From contig NZ_JRPB02000008.1 in the NCBI RefSeq assembly GCF_000765695.2, forward strand, positions 1-64,000: a stretch of DNA of 64,000 nt, in the 5' to 3' direction. The translations under genes and the position numbers were made by a program. Of this stretch, positions 7,542 through 15,397 are shown piece by piece; the first letter of the stretch is position 1; the number at the start of each line of letters is the position of its first letter. The notes under the pieces are model-generated. The model was given only the letters and a program-made list of their open reading frames with translations, was not told the DNA's origin and searched no databases. Origin of the DNA: Helicobacter sp. MIT 11-5569 (GTDB lineage Bacteria; Campylobacterota; Campylobacteria; Campylobacterales; Helicobacteraceae).

Positions 7542-8351
7542 ATGAAGGTAGAGCTCTTAGAGCCATACATTCAAATCAGCATTGAAAAAGAATCGCAGTT
7601 TTTAAAACGTGCGGTAGATTTTGCTTATAAACATTTTTCCAAAGCATATCGTTTATCAAGCTCTGTGCTTATTTTAGACGATGGAGAACGTTATAAAAAG
7701 GATTATTTTTTGAATTGGGCTTACCATGTCGCAATGCAAGATGAAGCAAAAAAAGGGAATCCAGATTTTCAAAGGATTATTGATAGTAGTTATCTTCCTA
7801 TTCGTATTAAAATGGTAGAAAATCGTGCGGTGTTAGAACATATTGTTGTTTCTTTGCAAATTATCCAAAGTTCTTTTGGGGATTCTCAAGTTTGCTTAAA
7901 ATTAAGCCGCCCAAATCGTCTTGCTAGACGTTATTTAAGCTCACTTTTTAGAGAGTTTTTACTGAGCTACACAAAACAAGAAATTTTTTTAGATTCTTCT
8001 AGCCCTTATTTTTGGGAGAAGCTTATTGGGGCAATTTCTGTAAAAATTATCCATAATATTGTCTTGGACTTTGATTATGAGACTTTTAAGACACACAATA
8101 CTTTTGAATGTTTTGAGGAATATTTAACTAAAGAAGAAAAATTGCTTAAAAAAAGTTATAAAATTTTAGGGTGCGGCTATAATGATGATTTTGAATGTGT
8201 GAAGAATCGCTACATTGAGCTTGCTAAAACCTATCACCCAGATAATGTTTATGGACAAGATAAAAAAATTATTGATGGCTATGCTGAAAAATTTCGCTTA
8301 ATCAATGAGGCATATGAAAATATTAAAACTAACTTTAAACGTGTCGCATAA
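7542..8351 (+). CDS. C-terminal J-domain protein
   Basis: Protein of 269 residues. Residues ~1-200 form a domain I do not recognise, without signal peptide or membrane segment. Residues ~205-266 are a J-domain with the HPD motif at 232-234 (KTYHPDN) followed by a helix ending INEAYENIK. A C-terminal J-domain recruits Hsp70 (DnaK) to whatever the N-terminal domain binds. A similar DnaJ-like protein exists in C. jejuni. AAAGGA precedes the ATG. It is first in a two-gene operon with a sigma54 promoter, suggesting expression with middle flagellar genes; a link to flagellar assembly is inference. Confidence 0.8.
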   Translation: MKVELLEPYIQISIEKESQFLKRAVDFAYKHFSKAYRLSSSVLILDDGERYKKDYFLNWAYHVAMQDEAKKGNPDFQRIIDSSYLPIRIKMVENRAVLEHIVVSLQIIQSSFGDSQVCLKLSRPNRLARRYLSSLFREFLLSYTKQEIFLDSSSPYFWEKLIGAISVKIIHNIVLDFDYETFKTHNTFECFEEYLTKEEKLLKKSYKILGCGYNDDFECVKNRYIELAKTYHPDNVYGQDKKIIDGYAEKFRLINEAYENIKTNFKRVA

Positions 8352-8360
8352 GGAGAGAAA

Positions 8361-9155
8361 ATGTCTGATACATCTAAAAATAATCAACAAACTCAAGAGT
8401 TTTCAAGAAAAGTAGAATCCAGAAAATCAGAAATATTACCAGAAGTTTTAGTAGAGAGCTCTCAAGATATCAAGAAGAGTAGCTTTTTGCCTCTTTTGAC
8501 ACTCATTGTTGTGCTGATTCTATTAATTTTAGGCGGTGGATATTACTTCTTAAATCAACCCAGCGGACAAGCACTCCTTAGCAAAGCTCAAAATATTTTG
8601 GGAGGGGTTATGCAAAATTCTACTTTGGATTCTACACAAGATTCTAATATGGTTGCAACTTATGCTAAAGATGATGAGATTAGACGATTGCAGAACGCGC
8701 TTTATCAAAAAGAGCGTGAGCTAGAAAACCTTGCACATTCTTTAGAAGGGCTAAATACTTCTGTTAAAGAAATTCAAGATTCTAAACAAAACACAACGGC
8801 AAAATTGCGCTACACCATTAAACCAAAACGACAAATTATTACAGAGTGTTTTTCTATGGAAATTGGAAAATGGGATATTCCAAAAAGCTGTTTGTTATCT
8901 ATTGCTACAAAAGTAGATAAAGAATTGCAAAATGATAAACGCGTTGTTGCTTTTGAAGTGCAAGGAATCGTAGATACAAATCCTTATCGTGGGCTTTCTC
9001 CAGAGCTTAAACAAGAGGGTTTAGCAAGTTTTAGAGCATGGAATGCAATCCGTTCTATTAATGAAAAAATTCCAAATGCTACTGTTTTTGAAGGTCCAAG
9101 TTTGCAATTAGCAAACAAACGTGGTTATAGCGTCAAAGCATATTTTGTTGATTGA
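8361..9155 (+). CDS. single-pass membrane protein with OmpA-like C-terminal region
   Basis: Protein of 264 residues: a polar cytoplasmic start, one transmembrane helix at about 42-64, a coiled-coil stretch near 105-135 (RRLQNALYQKERELENL), and a periplasmic C-terminal domain. That domain reads like a divergent OmpA/MotB peptidoglycan-binding fold: FEVQGIVDTNPYRGLS, then SFRAWNAI and a late NKRGYSVKAY, matching the order of the family's TDN, RA and R positions loosely. The assignment is tentative. The gene follows the J-domain gene by 9 bases with AAGGAGAG as SD and shares its sigma54 promoter. It could be a cell-wall-anchored accessory of the flagellar or chemotaxis apparatus, but this is unproven. 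Confidence 0.75.
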   Translation: MSDTSKNNQQTQEFSRKVESRKSEILPEVLVESSQDIKKSSFLPLLTLIVVLILLILGGGYYFLNQPSGQALLSKAQNILGGVMQNSTLDSTQDSNMVATYAKDDEIRRLQNALYQKERELENLAHSLEGLNTSVKEIQDSKQNTTAKLRYTIKPKRQIITECFSMEIGKWDIPKSCLLSIATKVDKELQNDKRVVAFEVQGIVDTNPYRGLSPELKQEGLASFRAWNAIRSINEKIPNATVFEGPSLQLANKRGYSVKAYFVD

Positions 9156-9205
9156 TACTTATTTGGAATTGATGAGGTTTATATATAGAAGCGTGCGCAA
9201 AAATT

Positions 9206-9241
9206 AATCCTACTTCAATGGCTTAAGCTTGAAGTAGGATT
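9206..9241. terminator. bidirectional terminator
   Basis: A perfect 13-bp stem (AATCCTACTTCAA / TTGAAGTAGGATT) with a 10-base loop lies between the convergent ends of the OmpA-like gene and ackA. On the minus strand it is followed by TTAATTTTT, a good U-tract for ending ackA. The plus-strand tail is weaker. Confidence 0.8.
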
Positions 9242-9246
9242 TAAGT

Positions 9247-10458
9247 TTAATTATGGGTTTTTCCTAAAACTAGAGCTCGTGTATCACGCGCAATCATTAA
9301 TTCTTCATTTGTTGGAATCACGCAAACTTTAACCTTAGAATCTTTTGTAGAGATGATTCCTTCTTTGCCTACTGTATCAAGGTTTGCTTGTTCATCAAGT
9401 GTGATTCCTAAGAATTGTAAATGTGAAACGATTTTTCCGCGAATGAATTTTGCATTTTCACCCACACCAGCACAAAATGCAATCGCATCTACACCTGTCA
9501 ATGCTGCTGTATAAGAACCAATATATTTTGCTACACGATAAGCAAAAACTTCTCTAGCAAAGCGTGCTTTTAAATTTCCTCCTTCATCGGCTGCCAATAA
9601 ATCTCTAAAATCACTAGATAATCCAGAGATTCCAAGAACACCAGATTTTTTATTTAAGATATTTAAGACTTCTTTGGTGCTTATATTTTCTTTTTGTGCA
9701 ATATAATCAATAATTGCTGGGTCTAAATCTCCGCTTCTTGTTCCCATTACAAGTCCTTCAAGTGGAGTTAAACCCATACTTGTATCAATGCTTTTTCCAT
9801 TTTCAATTGCACAAATACTTGAACCATTACCCAAATGGCAAGTGATAATTTTGGAATTGTCTAATGGAATTCCTAAAAATTCTGCCGTTCTTTTGGAGAC
9901 ATAACTATGGCTTGTTCCATGGAATCCATAACGGCGGATTTTATATTTTTCATAATATTCATGAGGCAAACCATAGATATATGCGCGTGGAGGCATAGTC
10001 TGGTGAAATGCTGTATCAAAAACTGCAACCATAGGTTTATTTGGCATTAAATTTTGACAAGCGCGGATTCCAAGTAGGTGCGCGGGATTATGAAGTGGAG
10101 CTAAATCTGCGCATTCTTCAATGTGGCGGATTACTTCATCATTGACAAGAGCAGATTGCGTAAAATGCTCACCGCCATGCACGATTCTATGTCCTGTTGC
10201 TTTGATTTCATCTAAAGATTTTAGGATTCCATCTTTTGGATTAATGAGCGCGTTTAATACAAGTTTCACTGCCACTTCGTGGTCTGGCATATCCACATTT
10301 TGCGTTGTTTTATCTCCGCTTCTTGGTTTGTAGCTAAATTGCCCATTTGCAATTCCGATTCTATCGCATAACCCAGAAGCTAGCACTTCTTCTGTTTCTG
10401 TATTAATAAGCTGATATTTAAGGGAAGAACTTCCACAATTAATAACTAAAATATCCAT
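9247..10458 (-). CDS. ackA: acetate kinase
   Basis: Cytoplasmic enzyme interconverting acetyl-phosphate + ADP and acetate + ATP. The product of 402 residues matches the family length. It opens MDILVINCGSSSLKYQ and contains the VFDTAFHQTMP, RRYGFHGTSH, HLGNGSS and GTRSGDLDP signatures of acetokinases. The start at 10458 is used because AAAGGAG lies just before it; a longer frame runs back into pta without support. It is 10 bases downstream of pta, forming the usual pta-ackA acetate/acetyl-CoA module, and ends at the strong hairpin at 9206-9241. Confidence 0.95.
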   Translation of the reverse strand: MDILVINCGSSSLKYQLINTETEEVLASGLCDRIGIANGQFSYKPRSGDKTTQNVDMPDHEVAVKLVLNALINPKDGILKSLDEIKATGHRIVHGGEHFTQSALVNDEVIRHIEECADLAPLHNPAHLLGIRACQNLMPNKPMVAVFDTAFHQTMPPRAYIYGLPHEYYEKYKIRRYGFHGTSHSYVSKRTAEFLGIPLDNSKIITCHLGNGSSICAIENGKSIDTSMGLTPLEGLVMGTRSGDLDPAIIDYIAQKENISTKEVLNILNKKSGVLGISGLSSDFRDLLAADEGGNLKARFAREVFAYRVAKYIGSYTAALTGVDAIAFCAGVGENAKFIRGKIVSHLQFLGITLDEQANLDTVGKEGIISTKDSKVKVCVIPTNEELMIARDTRALVLGKTHN

Positions 10459-10468
10459 TTTTTCTCCT

Positions 10469-11464
10469 TTAATTTTGGTGTGCTTGTAATGCGGTGATAG
10501 CAATTACGCCAACAATATCATCACTGCTGCAACCGCGTGATAAGTCATTGACTGCGCCTGCGATTCCTTGTGTGATAGGTCCATAAGCTTCTGCATTAGC
10601 GAGTCTTTGAACAAGTTTATAGCCAATATTACCTGCATCTAAATCTGGGAATACAAGCACATTTGCACGACCAGCAATTTGGCTATTTGGAGCTTTAGAT
10701 TTACCGACACTTGGAACAATTGCTGCATCAAGTTGAAATTCTCCATCAAGCGCAATATTTGGTGCTTGTGCTTTTGCAATTTGTGTTGCTTCGATAACTT
10801 TATCGACATCTGGGTGTTTCGCACTTCCTTTTGTAGAATGCGAGAGCATTGCAACAACAGCTTCTTTTCCGACAAGGGATTCAAAACTTTTTGCAGAATC
10901 AATAGCAATAGAGGCTAGTTCCTGTGGATTTGGATTTTGCACTAAACCACTATCGGCAAAAATAAAGATTCCATTTTCTCCATAGTTACAATTTGGAACA
11001 ACCATTAAGAAAAAGGCAGAAACAAGTTTGGAATCTGGCTTTGTTCCTAGGATTTGTAAAGACGCACGCAAAACATCAGCGGTGGAATTTACAGCACCCG
11101 CTACCATTCCATCAGCAACTTTACTTTTGACTAAAGCCACGCCAAAATAAAGAGGATTTTCTAATAAAAGTGCGCGTGCAGATTTTTCGCTTAAACCCTT
11201 GTGTGCTCGGAGTTTTACAAATAATTCTACATAGGATTCTAATGCGTCACAGCTTTGAGGATTGATAAAAGTTGCTTTGCTTAAATCTAGCCCCTTTCCA
11301 CGCTCTTTAATAGCATTTTCATCACCAATTAAAATAATCTTTGCGATTCCCTCTTTTAGTGCTGTGTGTGCTGCTTCTAGTGTGCGCAAATCTTCTGTTT
11401 CTGGAAGAACAATAGTTTTTAGATTCGCTCTTGCTTTATCCTTAATGCTTTGAATGAAATCCAT
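10469..11464 (-). CDS. pta: phosphate acetyltransferase, short form
   Basis: Converts acetyl-CoA + phosphate to acetyl-phosphate + CoA. At 331 residues this is the single-domain PTA_PTB form, lacking the N-terminal regulatory domains of the ~700-residue E. coli enzyme. Characteristic stretches are IVLPETEDLRTLEAA near the start, GMVAGAVNSTADVLRA in the middle and GPITQGIAGAVNDLSRG near the end. AAAGGTAAC precedes the ATG. A TACAAT box at 11494-11499 is a candidate -10. It is followed immediately by ackA. Confidence 0.95.
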   Translation of the reverse strand: MDFIQSIKDKARANLKTIVLPETEDLRTLEAAHTALKEGIAKIILIGDENAIKERGKGLDLSKATFINPQSCDALESYVELFVKLRAHKGLSEKSARALLLENPLYFGVALVKSKVADGMVAGAVNSTADVLRASLQILGTKPDSKLVSAFFLMVVPNCNYGENGIFIFADSGLVQNPNPQELASIAIDSAKSFESLVGKEAVVAMLSHSTKGSAKHPDVDKVIEATQIAKAQAPNIALDGEFQLDAAIVPSVGKSKAPNSQIAGRANVLVFPDLDAGNIGYKLVQRLANAEAYGPITQGIAGAVNDLSRGCSSDDIVGVIAITALQAHQN

Positions 11465-11493
11465 GAGTTACCTTTGTGTTTAGATGTGTATTA

Positions 11494-11499
11494 ATTGTA
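11494..11499 (-). promoter_or_regulatory. candidate -10 for pta-ackA
   Basis: TACAAT on the minus strand about 30 bases before the pta ATG, in the 87-base gap between pgi and pta. No -35 is evident. Confidence 0.35.
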
Positions 11500-11551
11500 A
11501 GATTTTTTGTAATAAGTAACGTATAAAATGGTAAAAAAAGTGCAAAAAAAA

Positions 11552-12820
11552 TTAAGAGTGTGTAAATTTTTCTCTTAATATCTTTTTTCCAAACTCGACA
11601 CCGGGTTGATTATATGTATCAATTTGTAACAAGATTCCTACACAAGAAGTAAGAAGTTCATAATAAAACACCAATGCACCCACACTTTGTTCATTAAGCG
11701 TATCTAAAATAATAGAATCAACAGGCACATTTTGGGACATTATGCTTTCTTTTGTAGAAATACATTGTAGTTTTAGAAGTCGATTAAAAGAAGTTTGATT
11801 GACAAAATCTGTGCTTTCTAAACCTTGTAGGCTAATATCTGGAATATAAAGGGGTTTTTGTGAGAGATTTTCCACACTTAAGAATGTAACCGTTTTGTTT
11901 GCTGGTCCTTGCATAATCAACTGCAAAAAGGAATGTTGGTCAATACTTCCAATAAGTGCAATAGGAGTTAAGCCTCGCTTTTGTTGATAGGTATCAAATT
12001 TGCCTAATGATTCTCCCCAAAGTTGCACATACCAAGCATTGAAATCGCGGAATACGCTAGAATAAGAAAATAGCACATTGATAGGATAAATTGTCTCATT
12101 TTTAGTGAGAAAAAGTGCTTTTTTAAGAATGTTATCTTTGCGTTTTATGAAGAAATTGTCGCTAATTTGCTTTGCTCCTTGTAAAATTGCTTGAATATCG
12201 TAGCCTAAAATTGCCAAAGGGAGTAAGCCAACAGCACTAAGAACAGAGAATCTCCCGCCAATATTTGGAGAAATAGTAATATTTTGGATTTGTTCTTGCA
12301 AACACCATTTGTGCAAAGGAGAATCTAAATCTGTAATAACAGCTAAATGATGTTTTCTATCGCTTTTAAGTAAGGAAAAGCGCGCAAGAATATATTTAAA
12401 AAGTGAAGTTGTTTCTATTGTTAATCCAGATTTTGAAATAACGATAAATAGCGTATCTTCGTATTTAATACGGCGCAAATCTTTTTGAATCATAATAGGG
12501 TCGGTGTGTTCTAAAAAGCGCAATTTAATTTTTTTGCGATTATTTTGATGAGAAAGTAGGGCATCAATAGCTTTTGTCCCTAGTGAGCTTCCACCAATAC
12601 CGACAACAATAACGTTATTGATAGAATCTAAAAATTCTGCATTACGTTTTAGATAATCAAAGATTTCTTGATTATCTTTAAAAGGTAAATCATAATAGCC
12701 GCTAAGTTGGCTATTGCGCTCGACCAAGACTTTTTGAAAGAATAAATCTAAATTATCTTTTTCAAAAAGATTAGAATAGTTTTGTGAAAATTTTTGATAA
12801 GTATTTGATAAATGAATCAT
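11552..12820 (-). CDS. pgi: glucose-6-phosphate isomerase
   Basis: Interconverts glucose-6-phosphate and fructose-6-phosphate. The 422-residue product is the shorter bacterial form. Family motifs are visible: GIGGSSLGTKAI near residue 70, ISKSGLTIETTS near 125, GGRFSVLSAVGLLPLA near 185 and a C-terminal NQPGVEFGKK. The chosen ATG overlaps the gap stop codon as TAATG (12818-12822); a longer frame would extend into gap. With gap upstream and fbp elsewhere in the window it fits gluconeogenesis feeding cell-envelope sugars. Confidence 0.92.
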   Translation of the reverse strand: MIHLSNTYQKFSQNYSNLFEKDNLDLFFQKVLVERNSQLSGYYDLPFKDNQEIFDYLKRNAEFLDSINNVIVVGIGGSSLGTKAIDALLSHQNNRKKIKLRFLEHTDPIMIQKDLRRIKYEDTLFIVISKSGLTIETTSLFKYILARFSLLKSDRKHHLAVITDLDSPLHKWCLQEQIQNITISPNIGGRFSVLSAVGLLPLAILGYDIQAILQGAKQISDNFFIKRKDNILKKALFLTKNETIYPINVLFSYSSVFRDFNAWYVQLWGESLGKFDTYQQKRGLTPIALIGSIDQHSFLQLIMQGPANKTVTFLSVENLSQKPLYIPDISLQGLESTDFVNQTSFNRLLKLQCISTKESIMSQNVPVDSIILDTLNEQSVGALVFYYELLTSCVGILLQIDTYNQPGVEFGKKILREKFTHS

Positions 12821-13815
12821 TAAATACTTTGCCCTACATAGCTCGCCATATCTACTAGACGCGTAGAATAGCCCCATTCATTATCATACCAAGCGACAAC
12901 TTTGAGTTGATTATCATTGACAACTACGGTGCAATCTGGCACAAAAATACTACTATAAGTGCTACCAATAAAATCTCCCGAAACTCTCTGTTCATAATCG
13001 ACTAAGATTAGGTCTTTAAAATTGCTTTTCGCTGCTTCTTCAAAGGCTGTATTAATGGAATCCTTGCTAACTGCTTTTTGTGTTATGCAGGTTAAATCGA
13101 CTACGCTTACATCTGGTGTTGGGACACGGATTGCAAAACCATTAAGCTTGCCTTTAAGTTCAGGCATTACAAGCCCAATAGCTTTTGCTGCGCCTGTTGA
13201 AGTTGGAATCATATTTAATGCTGCGGCTCTTGCGCGGCGCAAATCTTTGTGTTTAGAGTCTAAAAGGTTTTGGTCATTTGTGTAGCTGTGGATTGTCGTC
13301 ATTAAACCACTTAGAATCGTAAAATTATCGTGTAGCACTTTTGCAATAGGAGCAAGGGCGTTTGTGGTGCAGCTTGCATTAGAAATCACTTGTTCGCCTT
13401 GATAGCTTGTGTGATTAACGCCATAGACAAAAGTTGGTGTATCCGTAGCAGGAGCAGAAATCACTACGCGCTCAATTCCATCATAAAGATGCGCACTTGC
13501 TTTGTCTTGTGCATTAAAAGCACCTGTGCATTCAATCACGAGTTTTGCGCCATATTTTCCAAAATGCGTTTCTTTAATATCACGCGTGCTGATGATTTGG
13601 ATATTATCTTGCTTTCCGATTCGAATTGTATTATCGCTTAACTTTTCAATTTCACTATTTTTTTGCACGGAATCGTAGCGCAATAAATGCACGAGCGTAT
13701 CAATAGGCATTGTTGTGTTAATGGCAACAAGCTCTAAATCTGTGCGTTCTCCTAAAATTTTACTTACACATAAACCAATGCGCCCTGTTCCATTTACTGC
13801 AACTTTTAATGCCAT
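12820..13815 (-). CDS. gap: glyceraldehyde-3-phosphate dehydrogenase, possibly NADP-preferring
   Basis: The 331-residue enzyme has NGTGRIGL at the dinucleotide fold and the catalytic SNASCTTNA with Cys149 and His176. The positions that normally enforce NAD use are altered. The Asp after AIN is Thr34 (AINTTMP), and the usual Leu-Pro at 187-188 is Ser-Lys (LDSKHKDLRRAR). Both changes are of the kind seen in NADP-accepting GAPDHs, so a biosynthetic (gluconeogenic) role is likely; this is inference. AAGGAG precedes the ATG. pgi is coupled downstream. Confidence 0.93.
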   Translation of the reverse strand: MALKVAVNGTGRIGLCVSKILGERTDLELVAINTTMPIDTLVHLLRYDSVQKNSEIEKLSDNTIRIGKQDNIQIISTRDIKETHFGKYGAKLVIECTGAFNAQDKASAHLYDGIERVVISAPATDTPTFVYGVNHTSYQGEQVISNASCTTNALAPIAKVLHDNFTILSGLMTTIHSYTNDQNLLDSKHKDLRRARAAALNMIPTSTGAAKAIGLVMPELKGKLNGFAIRVPTPDVSVVDLTCITQKAVSKDSINTAFEEAAKSNFKDLILVDYEQRVSGDFIGSTYSSIFVPDCTVVVNDNQLKVVAWYDNEWGYSTRLVDMASYVGQSI

Positions 13816-13904
13816 AGATTCTCCTTAAATTTTTAAAGTAATCGTAAATATTAGTGGAAAATTCCTTACAAGTTCATAAGTGGCAATGGTTAAAAATTGG
13901 AATC

Positions 13905-13910
13905 ACTATA
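13905..13910 (-). promoter_or_regulatory. candidate -10 for gap-pgi
   Basis: TATAGT on the minus strand, about 90 bases before the gap ATG, within the palindrome ACTATAGT. The gap/hup intergenic region (224 bases) carries divergent promoters, and this is the best minus-strand candidate. Confidence 0.35.
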
Positions 13911-13995
13911 GTAAAATTTTTTACGCAAAAGTCATAAAAATACAATAAATTCAAAAATTTTTGTCTAAAAGTCTTGAAAATTCCAAATAATGTGC

Positions 13996-14001
13996 TAGAA
14001 T
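13996..14001 (+). promoter_or_regulatory. -10 of the hup promoter
   Basis: TAGAAT preceded by TGTGC, about 38 bases before the hup ATG. The strong SD TTGGAGG lies at 14027-14033. Confidence 0.5.
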
Positions 14002-14039
14002 AATGCGTTTTTAACTAAAATTCAATTTGGAGGTTCAAA

Positions 14040-14336
14040 ATGAACAAATCAGAATTTGTTGACTTGGTAAAACAAGTTGGAGAATTTGAAACAAAAAAAG
14101 AAGCTGAAAAAGCAATTAGTGCATTTACTGCTGCTGTTGAAAAAGCACTTTCAAAAAAAGAAAGCATTGAGCTTGTAGGTTTTGGTAAGTTTGAAACAGT
14201 TCTTCAAAAAGGAAAAGAGGGGACAGTTCCAGGAACAACTAAAAAATACAAAACACAAGATAAGTTCGTGCCAAAATTTAAGGCTGGAAAAGGTCTTAAA
14301 GATGCAGTTGCTGCTGCTAAAAAAGGCAAAAAATAA
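14040..14336 (+). CDS. hup: HU-family DNA-binding protein
   Basis: Nucleoid protein of 98 residues that binds and bends DNA as a dimer. It starts MNKSEFVDLVKQVGEFETKK like HU and contains the beta-arm hinge around VGFGKFETV. The arm itself (EGTVPGTTKKYKTQ) lacks the exact RNPxT sequence but keeps the PGT turn. The tail is lysine/alanine-rich (DAVAAAKKGKK). It is monocistronic: strong SD TTGGAGG, a TAGAAT promoter box, and a short GC hairpin right after the stop. Confidence 0.93.
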   Translation: MNKSEFVDLVKQVGEFETKKEAEKAISAFTAAVEKALSKKESIELVGFGKFETVLQKGKEGTVPGTTKKYKTQDKFVPKFKAGKGLKDAVAAAKKGKK

Positions 14337-14348
14337 TTCTCTCTTCGT

Positions 14349-14365
14349 CCCCTTTGGGGGCTTTT
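14349..14365 (+). terminator. short rho-independent terminator after hup
   Basis: CCCC TTT GGGG followed by GCTTTT. The stem is only four GC pairs, but its position 12 bases after the hup stop and the short U-tract support a terminator. Confidence 0.5.
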
Positions 14366-14388
14366 AATCACCTTAATCTCTTATCAAT

Positions 14389-14465
14389 GTCCTCGTAGCT
14401 CAGCTGGATAGAGCACACGATTCCTAATCGTGAGGTCATGCGTTCAAATCGCGTCGGGGATACCA
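14389..14465 (+). tRNA. tRNA-Arg (anticodon CCT)
   Basis: 77-base cloverleaf: acceptor GTCCTCG pairs CGGGGAT (one G-U), D-arm AGCTCAGCTGGATAGAGC, anticodon stem CACGA/TCGTG with loop TTCCTAA giving CCT, T-arm ATGCG/CGCGT with TTCAAAT, and an encoded CCA end. It decodes AGG. Confidence 0.95.
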
Positions 14466-14492
14466 TAATCAAACAATTGAGAAATTTTTAGG

Positions 14493-14498
14493 TAGAAT
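14493..14498 (+). promoter_or_regulatory. candidate -10 for the SIMPL gene
   Basis: TAGAAT about 55 bases before the ATG at 14554. AAGGATG serves as SD near 14543. Confidence 0.4.
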
Positions 14499-14553
14499 AC
14501 ATAATAGATTTTTGGAATCTAAATTTAATATCAGCAATTTTTAAGGATGTGCT

Positions 14554-15258
14554 ATGGATAAAGTTAGTGTGTTGCTTTTAGGCTTTGCTTTAGTAGTGAG
14601 CAGTGTTGTGCTGGGGTTTAGCGCAGATAGAGTGATGAAAGATTTTAAATCAGGCGAGCGTAGCGTTATTGTTAAAGGTCTTAGCGAAAAAGAAGTGCAA
14701 GCAGATGTTATGATTTTTCCAATTATATTTTCGCGCGCTAATAATGATTTAAACGCTTTATATAAGGAATTAGAAGCAGATGGGGAAAAAGTTTTTGAAT
14801 TTTTAGAAAAACTTGGTTTAGCAAAAGAAGATATGAGCTTTGCGCCACCTACTGTTAATGACAGATTAAGTGAATTGTATGGAGAAAATCAAAAGGCAAC
14901 TTATCGTTATGTGGGTTCTGGGAGAGTTTTAATTTATACAAAAAATGTAGAAAAAGGCAGAGAAGCGTTAGAAAAAATCGTGAAGCTTGGTATGGATGGA
15001 ATTGTGGTTCGTATTAATCAATACGAAGTGGAGTATATTTATACGCAACTTAATGCAATAAAGCCCCAAATGATTGAAGAAGCAACGCTTAATGCTAGAG
15101 AAGCAGCGGCAAAGTTTGCTAAAGATTCTCAAAGCCAGTTGGGCAAGATAAAAAGAGCAACACAAGGGCAGTTTAGCATTTCAGACCGCGATAAAAATAC
15201 ACCTTATATTAAAAATGTGCGCGTTGTTTCTACGGTGGAATATTACTTAGAGGACTAA
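14554..15258 (+). CDS. SIMPL-domain (DUF541) protein
   Basis: Envelope protein of 234 residues with an N-terminal membrane anchor or signal sequence (residues ~5-24, VSVLLLGFALVVSSVVLGFSA). A SIMPL domain follows, starting at SVIVKGLSEKEVQADV, the family's conserved opening about amino-terminal secretion and beta structure. The tail (NVRVVSTVEYYLED) matches the final strand of the family. Relatives include YggE, linked to oxidative stress defence; the molecular role is not known. It appears monocistronic between tRNA-Arg and the pyrimidine-related operon. Confidence 0.85.
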   Translation: MDKVSVLLLGFALVVSSVVLGFSADRVMKDFKSGERSVIVKGLSEKEVQADVMIFPIIFSRANNDLNALYKELEADGEKVFEFLEKLGLAKEDMSFAPPTVNDRLSELYGENQKATYRYVGSGRVLIYTKNVEKGREALEKIVKLGMDGIVVRINQYEVEYIYTQLNAIKPQMIEEATLNAREAAAKFAKDSQSQLGKIKRATQGQFSISDRDKNTPYIKNVRVVSTVEYYLED

Positions 15259-15397
15259 TTATAGAATTAATTAGGGTATGATTATTTTGTTTCTGTAATT
15301 TTAGTAGAATATAATTAGGAGATAAAAATTTTTAAATTTATTAAATTTTAGCTTGAAATTTGCCATAATTGCCAAATTTATTTTAGTAAGGGTGCGT

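Noticed and set aside
15353-15397. Longer N-terminus for the dihydroorotase-like protein
   Set aside because: The extra 15 residues are hydrophobic and not shared by the family, and the ATG at 15398 has a good SD.
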